From NCBI GenBank assembly GCA_003342815.1, contig PTEX01000192.1:686825-750824 (forward strand): a stretch of 64,000 bases of DNA, given 5' to 3'. A model generated the notes under the pieces. It had not been told where the DNA came from, did no database searches, and was given only the letters and a program-made list of their open reading frames with translations. The DNA is from Eudromia elegans. Its lineage: Eukaryota; Chordata; Aves; Tinamiformes; Tinamidae. The position numbers and the translations under genes were made by a program. This document shows positions 37,511-47,422 of the stretch, in pieces. Numbering within the stretch: position 1 is the first letter of the stretch; each line of letters opens with the position of its first letter.

Positions 37511-37795
37511 CCAGCTTTCTGTTTTAAAGATAAACTCATGCACGTATGCGCAGACTCGCCTGCACACGTTTTATCAAACCACTGTAAATACAAGAAAAAA
37601 AAAATGCCAAATGATGGTTAGTTCTCTGCAACCATGGTGAGAAAGGAAAGAAAAGCATAGTTTCAAGAGGAATTTCAGGACTGGTTGCATTTGACAGTCT
37701 TTCTATTTATTTATTTACTCAGTCTTGGAGGGTGCACGTGTCTGTGATATCCTTCATCAGTTTGTTTCCCCCTTGCATGCGGACAGCAATGACAG
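37511..37795. other. Non-genic linker
   Basis: No gene or repeat beyond short A-runs and a TTTA run (37704-37716). Confidence 0.5.
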
Positions 37796-37870
37796 TCGAT
37801 AACGCGCTGCCGGTGAGCACCGGAGCCCTCACACGGCTACCAGTCCCTGCAGGTAACGTCACACGTCTGG
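37796..37870. other. Small CpG cluster with CRE-like site
   Basis: About eight CpG dinucleotides in 75 bp (ACAGTCGATAACGCGCTGCC and downstream) in an otherwise CpG-poor region. It includes TAACGTCA (37854-37861), close to a CREB/ATF site. It may mark an unmethylated regulatory element. Confidence 0.45.
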
Positions 37871-38309
37871 AGTGACTTGAGGCCCACTGCTCCCAAGATG
37901 AAGCACAGGACACATTTATATCAGACATGACCCATTTGCATTCAAACTGGCTGGTAGATTTTGGGTGTTGTAGTTCCTCGGCTTTCCATTTTACCGTTCA
38001 CGTCGTGTGAAATCTCTGCTGCTAAGGCAAAGGGAGCTCAGGAGAGCAGTTTCCTATGGAGACTGCTAAAACTACAGTCTTTCCTTCACCACTTTCTCTC
38101 TCTGGGCAGCCTGTGTGGGGTTGCTGCCATAGCCAGGATCTGTAGTAGTCACTGTTGGTTTCAAATAGATATGCCTTTTGCTGAGCTGCAACACCTCTAA
38201 TGAAAGAGGAGAGGGTTGGTTCTGTCTCTGCATCTCTGTATCCCATACTGCTGCTCTGGCTCTTTAGGACTCCAGAGATTACTTTCTTGGGCCAAAATGG
38301 TGATTTTCA

Positions 38310-38345
38310 ATATATTCAATATATTTTCAATATTTATATAATATT
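38310..38345 (+). repeat. TTCAATATA-type tandem repeat
   Basis: Three diverged units of TTCAATATAT/TTCAATATT. A small AT-rich slippage repeat. Confidence 0.6.
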
Positions 38346-38828
38346 TGCAATGAGTTTTTTAAGGTACCAGAAAGTTGGGGCAGGTTTTCATTAAAGTTCA
38401 GAATCTTCCTACTCTCAGGTTGAAACTCATGTGGGTCCGTTTGCAAGGCTAAATCTACATGTACAATTACATTGTTTTAGTCAGGTCTTCCTTTTGTAAA
38501 GTTAGAAACAGCACTAAACTTAATTTTCTTCTTTGGCTTGAATCTGGAATTATCCTGGAATTCATCCTTAAAGTTCTATCAGGAAAATCTGTCAGTTTGT
38601 GAACATAATCTGTTATTCACCCTTCCTATGGTAAGAAATATTTTGCCGAGGAGAATCAAAAACAGTGCTTGGCTTGCAAACTGGAAAATCTGCTTGCCAT
38701 AGGCAAGTGGCGAGGAGGACACCAAAAAGCTGGTTTGATCCCTGAGCTGGTGTGTCGTGCTTGGCCAGAACGCAGCAGAGGGAATGCACGGGCCGTGCGA
38801 GTCTCCCTGAAGTTCTCCCTCTCTAACC

Positions 38829-38960
38829 ATGGCCCGTCCTTACCTGAAGATGAATGACGGCCTGACTTCTATTGACTGCGAGGAGAGCGCGAGGGGTCAG
38901 CGGCAAGGAGAGCCGCGAGGCCGGGCGCGGGGCGGCGAGTCACACCTCATTAGCAGGCGG
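38829..38960. other. Small CpG island
   Basis: At least 13 CpGs within about 115 bp, densest around GCCGGGCGCGGGGCGGCG (38918-38938). The surroundings are AT-rich and CpG-poor. It is too short for a classical promoter island but the strongest CpG signal in the window. It could be the start of an unannotated noncoding transcript or an orphan island at an enhancer. A 63-codon open frame crosses it without known motifs. Confidence 0.65.
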
Positions 38961-39068
38961 GCAAGCAGGAGAGCGTCAGGTGCCTTTCGAGCCCCTTGCA
39001 AGGGTGCCTTGACAACCTGAGTTATGGTGACAGCCTCCCCTCAAAGGCGAAGAGAGTGTCAGGCAAGA

Positions 39069-39090
39069 GAGATGAAACATGTTTCACTGT
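39069..39090. promoter_or_regulatory. 22-bp motif, copy 1, with 14-bp palindrome
   Basis: The motif contains the perfect palindrome TGAAACATGTTTCA (39073-39086). Its core AAACATGTTT fits the p53-family half-site pattern RRRCWWGYYY. A second copy with two differences is at 40367-40388. It lies about 110 bp after the CpG island. Confidence 0.45.
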
Positions 39091-39099
39091 CACCCTCCA

Positions 39100-39600
39100 C
39101 ACAACATAAATGGATGGCCCAGAATCTCGCCATCAGCGACATTCCCATCTGGGGAAAAATGGAAGAGTTGAGTTTGATGTTATAAATCACCATAATTTGT
39201 TACAATTTCCAAAGACAAATATGACAGGGTGGAATTACTTTGCGGTGCTGAGACAGTCATTTGCAGAAGCCATAAAGTGCCAGTATAAATCTAAGGATGA
39301 GATATATTTAATCTGCAGAAACAGAGCACAGTATCACCTCAGTATATTGTGTTTACCAAGAACTTAGGTACAGTGATATGGTATTGCAAGTTGTTCGTTT
39401 CATTTTACCCTTTGAAATCAAACCAGCTCTTTTATTAAAGAAAAAAAAAATAATGAGTTTAAAAGATTCTACTGCATGTTTTGGATTTGCTCCACTGAAA
39501 GGGAAGAACGTTTTTTATGTCATCCACGAAAATAATGCAATGCTCATTTTGATAAATAGTTTGGGGGTTTATAAGTGCCATTCCGAAGAGGGCTGATGCA
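39100..39600. other. Repeat-free stretch, possibly constrained
   Basis: No repeat is recognisable and no protein family is visible in its 85- and 72-codon frames. Its composition and lack of repeats resemble the neighbouring candidate elements, but nothing decides it. Confidence 0.3.
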
Positions 39601-40366
39601 CCGTTCTGCGTTCAAGGCTGTCTCCTCACATCTTCACAGCCATCCCTGCTTAGCAGCTGTTAAAAAACAGCTCCTGTGAGACACCCTTCCTTTCAGAAGT
39701 GCCAGGTCACAGGGTAAAGCTGTAGCTTGAAGCGCTTGAAGCATCTTTTTTTTTCTTTTTTTTTAGCCAATGACATAGTCCAGTAAAAAATTTTGAAGGC
39801 TGTAAAAATTTGGAGATAAGTGGAAGGTGTCACCTTATAACATTTCTGGGGTCATGCTGTAGGTCACCAATTTTGTCTCTTCTCTAATAGTCAGTGTTTG
39901 GGGTGTCTGTTTAGAGCTCACAGAAAGAAAAGTGAGTATTCAAAGTGTAAAAACTGAGCCCAAAACTTCCTTGCCTGCATGTTCTTGGGTAGGTTGCTTA
40001 GCTTCTGTGCCTTGATTTAGCCAGATGTAGAATGAGGTCTGTGCCAGCCTTCCTCAACCTTCCTGTAGAATGCTTTGAGTGCCCGTGAGTGGAAGGATCT
40101 CAAAGACAAAGTACAAAATTCTTTTAATAGAATTCACTTTAGCACTAAGTATTTTCTGTTTTCCACGTGAGAGAATGATGGCACATGCATTACTTTTTTA
40201 AAAGGCTGGAAAAAGAGAGAAATGAAGTCTAAATGCTGATTTGGCACTTACTCAGATAAGCTGTCCCCAAGCCCTGTCTTTTTACTTCCATAAATTCCAG
40301 CGCTGCTGTGTCAGTGACTAGATGATGTTATGTTCTCCCATGCCACATTTGGGTGTTATCAGGAGC
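39601..40366. other. Non-genic DNA with SINE fossil
   Basis: No gene is seen. A T-rich tract lies at 39747-39764. The SINE fragment at 39975-40120 is listed separately. Confidence 0.55.
39975..40120 (+). repeat. MIR-like ancient amniote SINE fragment
   Basis: In order: TTCTTGGGTAGGTTGCTTAG, CTTCTGTGCCTTGATTTAG, CAGATGTAGAATGAGG, then a tail AATGCTTTGAGTGCCCGTG and GGAAGGATCTCAAAGACAAA. This parallels MIR-type SINEs with the reptile-type tail (agCGCTTTGAGAtcc..ggATgaAAggc). It is strongly diverged, so pre-avian in age. Confidence 0.6.
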
Positions 40367-40388
40367 GAGATGAAACACGTTTCAGTGT
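40367..40388. promoter_or_regulatory. 22-bp motif, copy 2
   Basis: It matches the motif at 39069-39090 at 20 of 22 positions, in the same orientation. Here the core is TGAAACACGTTTCA, a near-palindrome with a CACGTT E-box-like centre. It lies directly before the CpG cluster at 40389-40560. Confidence 0.45.
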
Positions 40389-40560
40389 TGCGCTCACTCC
40401 TGGATAAATCATACCCCGCTGATGCAGTGTGAGGATATGGGAATCTCCCAGGCTGCGCAGTCGGCCGGGCAGACGTGATGAGGCTGGATCGCCCTCTCGT
40501 CGAGCGCTCCCTGAGCCGGAGCTCTCAGGTTTGCTGCTCCGGTGGAAGGTGGCAGGTACA
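40389..40560. other. CpG cluster
   Basis: About 13 CpGs in 170 bp (for example GCGCAGTCGGCCGGGCAGACG near 40457, and CTCGTCGAGCGCTCC near 40496). Both minus-strand frames across it (113 and 107 codons) are open, which is expected from GC richness. Together with the islands at 37.8 and 38.9 kb it forms a row of three isolated CpG clusters within 2.8 kb. Confidence 0.55.
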
Positions 40561-43500
40561 TTGAGCCGCTTGAAGTGACAGCAGCTATGAGAAGAAAGGG
40601 CTTGCTGCCGGCTTTCCCCCTCCCTGCTGTCCTGCAGATGGAGTTCAGCTTGTTTCCACCCAAGAGCTGCCGGTGGTGACATCTAACCACGGCACAAGCC
40701 GCAGTAACTGCCTTTCCTGCCTGCCCCCGTGTTGCTTTCTCTTCTTCCAAGCTCTCTGCTTGTCAGTGAACCTAATAATTGCAATAATATTTGCTTTCAG
40801 GCTTTTGTTATCCTGATATTTCTTAAAAGGCAGTAATGTTTTTTAAAGGGTTAGGGTGGCTGCTACCCCTGAAAAACAAGGTTTGTGCAAACAGGCTTCT
40901 TTTCGAGAAAGTGCCAGCCAGCATGGGCTTTGCCAGTGCTAGAGGACCTGCAGTGGCTTTGTGGTCCTGCTGCAGATGTGATGAAAGGCACATGAGCAAA
41001 AGGAAAGAGCTTTCCTCACTACTGAAAGCTAGATATGTAGTGTGTGAAAGTGCATTCAGCCTGGCTGCACCCATAGCTTCTGGCTGTCTGCTGCAGGGAA
41101 TGCCTTGCACTGGCAGAGGAACAAGCTCAGTAAATACAGATTTGATTCCCAGACCTGTTGGAGCAATAAAGTCAAAGTTACTGTAGGAAAGAATGACCTG
41201 ACTTCTATCATAAAGCAGAGTTTAACATCCAGTGAAGAAGGAAAACAATAACTAGCTCATTTTACAAATCATTTTTAAACAAATTATTATTTATATTACC
41301 ATATTTTCCTGATCTATCATTCAAAATGTAAATACTACTTTATAAAATCCCTGTGATGCATCTGGAGCAGAGACATGTTCTAAGCAGGAAAGTAGGAGGC
41401 ACAGGACAATTCATCTGCTGGAACATGCAGCATGTAAACATAGGAGGTCAGTGTGCAGTAGGGGAGTGCCTCTGTTTATTGCTGCAACATCTCAGTGCTT
41501 GAATCCATCCTTCCTTATTCTCCAGTGAACTCAATGAAGAAGCAGTGGAGAAGTTTAGGTTTCCCACTATATTTGTTGTGCAGATGTCTGAGAGGCCAGA
41601 CTATGACAGGTGGAAGACGGAGTAAAACAAGGCAGCAGAAATGAGGTGGGAAGCAGTTCAGTAGGTGGCTGCTCAACACCGTTTTACCACTTTAGGAAAA
41701 TTGAGAAGGCACTTATACATACGCTGCAAAAGCAGTGAGCCTCAACACACGTGCTCAGCTAAGCACTGGAGACCCATGGGGATGGAAGCTGCCTCTTCTT
41801 GTCTGCAGCTGTGCCTAGATTGCCTGAGTGATGGTCAAAACCACCAAGGGAGGAGCAGTGACCAGCTCTAAGTGCTGTGGCAGGACCCGCAGACTCCTTT
41901 AGCAGAAGGAATGTAATGAAAAGACTTGGCTGCCAAGGTACAATTGGAATTTGCACAACAGAGTGTTTCTTTTCAGTGCAAAACTGTGTTTAAACACAGA
42001 AGATGGTGTGACTCCAGCGTCACTGTGCCTGGGCCTATGGAGATGGACAGGATGGCACAGAGATTTCTAATTCTCCTTGGCATGGGAAAGGAATGAGAGT
42101 GAACACGGAAAGACTGAGGAAAGCCTACAGGATTTGTGCATTTGTTAGTTTGTAACTTTCTTCTAAATCTCCTCCCTTGGTTTTTTGCCTCCCCATTGAC
42201 CTCCAAGTCGTATTGAAACACTCCTGAAAATGCTTCGGTCCATTTTGCTGTGAGAGCTCTCCAAGGCATGAAGCTGGACATTTCTCTGCACAACAGGGGG
42301 GAGACATAATCACCCAGCTGGGGCACCCTCAGGAACTGCACAGCCATTAATGGAAGGTGATAAGGGCAGCGATGCCTTTTTACAGCAAAATACCCCCAGC
42401 TTTTTCTAAGTGCCACCTGGCCTGCACACTGCTGTGCAAACTGTTACCCTGTCATTCCCACCTCTCTACCCCCTTAGGACTCGAACAACCTTTAACTATG
42501 AAGTTGTTTTTTCTTTCTTTTTCTCTTTTTCTCGATGTCTTCAGTATTTTAGCCGCAACAACAAAGCACTTGCAGTCGTATCACTTCACGCAGGCTGTTG
42601 CCAAACCTCATAAAGCTGCTTCCAGGGTGGAAATGGTCTGGAGGCAATGTCAACAAGAGGGAGAGGGAGCTGTAAGAGAGACCTGAGAAAAGTAAGTGAG
42701 CTGCTGCAAGCGCTTTCCAGACCAGTCGGTCAGAGTGAGAAATAATTCTGATGTGTTGCTGGCTGGCGACAACTTCTTCATAGACTTGGGCTGGCCCTGC
42801 TGGCAGAGGAATCATTTCAGTTATTCTGACACCTGCTTATGAATCTCCTTCATCTTTATTTGTATATATTTTCTGCCCTTGCCTTCATGCATCTCTTTAT
42901 TGTTTTGTGTTCTACCTCTGTATCGAGTCTCACCTTGGAAAGCTGTGGATATTCCGTGTTTAACGGAACCAGAAAGAGTGCACAAGACAATTTCATAGAG
43001 CTTATTAGTCTTATAGCATGAGCATTACTTTTGGAATAGGCATGATCTCTGAGATTAAACAAAAGACTAGAAGCCCAGCTGGACTTTTCTCTCATTTTTG
43101 TTATTATGTCACTGTATGAAATTGAACAAATGCTTAACCATCCTGGCTGTGTCCAGATCTCCTACAGCAAGACACTGTGACTGTGTCTTCAATGTCACGG
43201 TCTGGCAGTTGCGAGTAGCAGATGATCTGAATTATTTTTTCATCCCTTTGACCTTAAAAATGAGAGTAGTTGTGATTTTCTAGCTTGGCACATACCGTTG
43301 ACAATATCAATACAGCCCAGAGAGGATCTGGAGTTGTTCAAGCTCATACAGCAGCTGATGCAGACTCCCCATGCCTGGGTTTGCAATAGTTACACTTACC
43401 CTCCACCCTAGATTTGTGCACAGAGCCTGGTCGTAATACATGTTAGTGTGCTGGCTTTCAGCAAGAAAAGGGCACCTGAGAAGCACTGTGTGTGCAGAGA

Positions 43501-45000
43501 ACATTAGGGGATCCAGCTTGGTGCATGCCTGATACATCTCAGGGATGTGTGTACCTGGTCTCCTATGATAGATGCAAACCATGCCTGTTAGAGGGGCTCC
43601 AGAGAGGGATCACTGGTGCATCTTCTCTACTTAAAAGCTGGGGATCAGAATCCTAAACCAAAAAAAGATTTACCCTTCTGGGGTAAAGAAGAGAGATTGT
43701 CAGGGACCTGATTACAGACCCTTGCCTAGAGAAATTTGCCCCAGTAAAAATTAGAATAAGCGATACAGACTTGCAACATGCAGCAGAAGGAAAAAAAAAT
43801 GTCAAGCTTATCCTCCCACGCCCCTCTTTTCCCCACCACCTGCCTCCAAGACCAAGGGTGAATGGGCTGTTGTGTGTCCTTTTACACCCATCAGCGGTGT
43901 TGCTCTATGCAGAAGGAATTCTCTGCAAGCCCTTTGTGGGCCGACTGCAGCCCCTGGGAAGCACGGAGCAGAGCCGGGAGCCCAGCCTGCTGGCTGACTC
44001 TTCCTGGTCCACAGACAGACCTTGGAGATCCTGCTGTCTGAGAAAGCATTGTCAGCAGCAGAAAGGCCACCCTCCCCAGGAGAGGGAGAGCCACCCAGGC
44101 TTTGAAAAGGAGAGGAAAAGTTACAGGAAAAAGGAACTGCAAAAGGAGGAGGAACATGCAAGCACTAGTGAGCAGCTAAGAGAGACTTGGCTCTTCAGCT
44201 GCTAGGGACTGTCCCACAGAGTGCCAGGAACTCCATCAGTCCTGGCCAGGCAGAAGGGGAAGGCTGAAAGCCTGTCCTGACTGCCTTCCCTATGCTCTAG
44301 GGCCAAACATCATTTCACAGTGATTTAATTTAATGCTAATTCAGTACCTAGCAATTGTACAGCCATAGAGTGCAGTGTGCCCTTTCATCAGTATGATAAT
44401 AAAGAGCAGATTCCACTTCAAACCTTACTGGAAATGTGCACTTCATTAGTGTTCATTTTCTTTGGGGAATCTCCCATTTCCTTGTGTCTGCAGCCTGGGC
44501 ACTGGAGTTCTGTAAAAGGACAGTTTATTAGAGGAGACTAACCATGTCTGAAGTGCAAAAAGTGTATTCGGGGACTGAGAATTCTGACTGCAGAAACACA
44601 GTCACTTATAATCTCAGAAGAGGACTGTTCTAGTGTACCCTTGGCTTTTCAGTTGGTTTTATTAGTAAGACACGTGTCATAAAAATGCATATCACACTCG
44701 CAAGTAAGCTCTTGCAAGTTAGTGTGTCTGTTTCTCCTCTGGTGTGTAGGTTTACCATTTACTGTTTTGGCTTGTGCTTTTAGTCTCCCAAAAGGTTGAA
44801 GTTCAAAACTTCCCCTGGTAGCTCTTTCCACAATTCTATTGCTCTTCCCATTAGCAAAATGTTCATTATATTCAACTGATGAAGTATGGATTTAGTCCTT
44901 CACTTTCACTGCCACTTGTCAGCATCTCTGAATAACAAGATATTGCATTTCAGAATGATTCATTGACTCTTTGCCTGAACTATATTTTTTTAAAAAAAAA
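40561..45000. other. Non-genic, moderately GC-rich DNA
   Basis: No gene is supported. Several frames of 110 to 147 codons are open, often on both strands (40836-41186 plus with 40823-41110 minus; 43771-44205 plus with 43808-44161 minus). I recognise no domains, signal sequences or splice context. The plus frame at 43771-44205 ends in a Lys/Glu-rich stretch produced by a purine-rich tract (44085-44160). A noncoding RNA cannot be excluded. Confidence 0.5.
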
Positions 45001-45007
45001 AAAAAAA
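44992..45007 (+). repeat. A16 tract preceded by T8
   Basis: T8 (44984-44991) is directly followed by A16, then GAC and A8. The T-A junction makes a small AT hairpin. No retroelement body was recognised upstream. Confidence 0.85.
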
Positions 45008-46496
45008 GACAAAAAAAATCCACACATTAAAACAGTGTAAAGGAGGATGGTAGAGAATGTGCTTGATCTACTTGATATAGGAACATGCTTGAGAAGATAT
45101 TTATTTAAAAATGAATAATTTAAGCAACTGAGCCTTTACATATTTGAGAGATGAGGCTTAGGTATATATCATGAGTAATGGCACAATCTGTAACAAATAA
45201 GAACAGTGTATATTCTAGAGTGATATGTTAGAGAAATTGAATAATCTACTGTATGTATCTCTAAAGTTAATATATAGCATCCTTAAAAAGGCTAAAGTAC
45301 CTTATGCATCCGTACAAGCAGAGTGAGCAGCTGCTGTGCAAACTATTCACATTATTACCAAAAATGACTCAATGATAATAAGTGTTACCCTTCTCTAATT
45401 TTTCTGTCTTTATTATGTTTGGCACTGTCCTAGAGGTGTGTAAGGTGATGTATAAACACAGAATAAAACTTGAGCCTTGGGCCTAGCCAGCAAAATGGTC
45501 TCAGAAAACACAGCCGGGACAAGTAAAAAGGAGGGCAGTCGTGACATGATGAAGAGATATCTCCACATGCTGCTGGCCACGTTGGTTTTGATAGGTGCCA
45601 GAGCAAAGGAGAACTGCCAATTTTTCTGTGTTTCCCTCTGGTTTGTGTAACACTCAAAAGCTTATTTATGTGCAAAGAGGAAGCATACCTGACATATGAA
45701 GCTAAGAGTTTACTCTTAGTATAAATTAAATCTTTATGGTATGATCTAAAAATGGTTGTTAGTCCAGATCTAATTATTAGAGAAAGAAAGAGAATGCACC
45801 TATGCAGAAAAAATGTTTTAAAATTAATACAGCTGTAATTATTATACATACATTTTTTAGTTTCTATCCCTTTTCCTGGCATTGTGCTTACCCTACCCTT
45901 CACCTACTACTGTATTTAGTTGTTTCATTCTGTTGGTGCTGGAGGGGGTTGCAGCAAGTCGTCAGCATCTGGGTCCCTTCATCAAGAGGAATATCATGCT
46001 AATACTTGCAATTTCTTCTCTTTCACTGCAGGATCCTCTTAGGGTCATTTTTATATGTATGATAACATGCCTTTACAGCTTGTTCTCACTTCATTTGACA
46101 CTTCATTTGCCTCCAAATTTCCACGTTGCATGCCATGCTCCTCTGTGACCTGTGTTTCCATGTCTCAAAGTCTCTACTGTCCTATTAGACCTATATCTGG
46201 TGTGGATCTGGTACACCGCATCTTTGAGTTAGAGTTGTAAAATCTCATTCTACATGGAATAACTGCTTGTTTCAGTTATCTGCATAAAACTATGTTTGTA
46301 CAACACAAGGATAAACCAAAGTGAAACAGACTAAACATAGACACTCCATCAGCCAGAGAAATGGCTGTCATAGCTAAACCAAGGAACACGTCGCTGCAGG
46401 CAGATCAAGAAAATTTCAGAGCAAGGCTGACAAACCTCAGCCCTGAGACCTTGCAAATTGAGGGCAAAGCTTAGGGCCTCTTACTAGCAATGATAG
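45008..46496. other. Non-genic DNA
   Basis: No gene is supported. The minus frame at 45430-45903 (157 codons) has no recognised motif. The words around 45442-45470 (TGATGTATAAACACAGAATA) resemble the tail of an ancient amniote repeat (GTACAAACACA.AATAAA), but the match is short. Confidence 0.5.
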
Positions 46497-46590
46497 ATTG
46501 TTGTTGTCCTGTTTAGCCAAAGGAAACATTGCATATATTTCCAGTCCTTCCTCCTTTGGCAGTGGGCTGGATGTATTACTGAAGGTGTGT
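46497..46590 (+). repeat. Unclassified direct repeat, copy 1
   Basis: About 94 bp that aligns with 47331-47422 in the same orientation with roughly 85 percent identity by eye. A 28-bp block (46520-46547) is identical in both and includes ATTGCATATATTTCCAGTCC. No known family is recognised. It is either an undescribed interspersed repeat present twice by chance, or a local duplication. Confidence 0.85.
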
Positions 46591-47330
46591 ATAAGTACCT
46601 ATTACAGGGCTATGTGGTCACACTTGGAATGGTATTATTGCCTCTGATTATGGTGTTTAAAATATATTTGGCCTGGATCAGCTTCTAAATGTTTGGCAGC
46701 AGAAAGTGATGAAAAGGTATTAACTTTCCATGCTGCTACAAATAGCTTCTACAAGTCATTGTGGGAAGCATGCAAACCCCAAACTCTGAAGTCAACACAG
46801 CACATGAAATATTGATCCCTCCTGGGGTAGAAAAATATTAAGCTGGCCTGATCCTTCTTGCTGACTACCTTCTTCCAAAGTAATTCTCTTAGTCCAACTA
46901 GATTTTCCTCAAAATTTACAAATGGTAAGATTTATTTTGGTCTAACATTAGAAATCTGTACCTGTATATTTGAGTTTGTCATCACAGGCTCTCTTTCTAG
47001 TCTGTAGCAAAACATAAAATAGACACCTAAGTGCCACCTATTTGATCTCTGCATTCTTTGGAAACAGCATAGGGAGATTAGCAGAGCTCATTTCTCTAAA
47101 CTGACTACAAGGGAACTGCAACAACTAGCTCAGATGCAGATCTCAGATGTCTAAAGTTAGATGAGATAAATACTTCCCAAGTATCCACTTGAAGTATAGT
47201 CTACAAGTATTTTTTTTTTTTTTAACTGCATGCTTGGAAACTTTACATTGTTCTCAGCTTTGTATAAGGAATTACAGAAATGAAACCTGCATAAAATGAC
47301 AATAAAAAATTTCAGCAATTACAATTCTCT
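46591..47330. other. DNA between the two direct repeats
   Basis: About 740 bp of AT-rich DNA with no open frame of note and a T14 tract (47210-47223). I see no transposase, reverse-transcriptase or capsid-like coding in it, so there is no support for a composite or LTR element. Confidence 0.55.
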
Positions 47331-47422
47331 ATTGCTGTTCTGTTTAACCGAAGGAAACATTGCATATATTTCCAGTCCTCCTCTCTTTGGCAGTAGCGTG
47401 GTTGTATTATTAAAGGTGTGTG
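47331..47422 (+). repeat. Unclassified direct repeat, copy 2
   Basis: Second copy of the repeat at 46497-46590. Differences are scattered point changes and a few single-base indels, so the duplication is old. Both copies end at GGTGTGT. Confidence 0.85.

Noticed and set aside
41973-42416. 147-codon minus frame
   Set aside because: It has no recognisable motif and an overlapping 62-codon frame on the same strand; it sits in GC-richer DNA where stops are less frequent.
43771-44205. 144-codon plus frame with a Lys/Glu-rich end
   Set aside because: The opposite strand is open over 117 codons at the same place, the charged end is a purine-rich tract, and no domain or splice context is recognisable.
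45430-45903. 157-codon minus frame
   Set aside because: Composition matches AT-rich noncoding DNA (Ser/Leu/Tyr/Lys), with no domain; part of it seems to overlap a decayed ancient repeat tail.
46497-47422. Direct repeat pair as LTRs of a retrovirus-like element
   Set aside because: The repeats are under 100 bp, lack TG..CA ends and promoter-like signals, and no retroviral coding trace lies between them.
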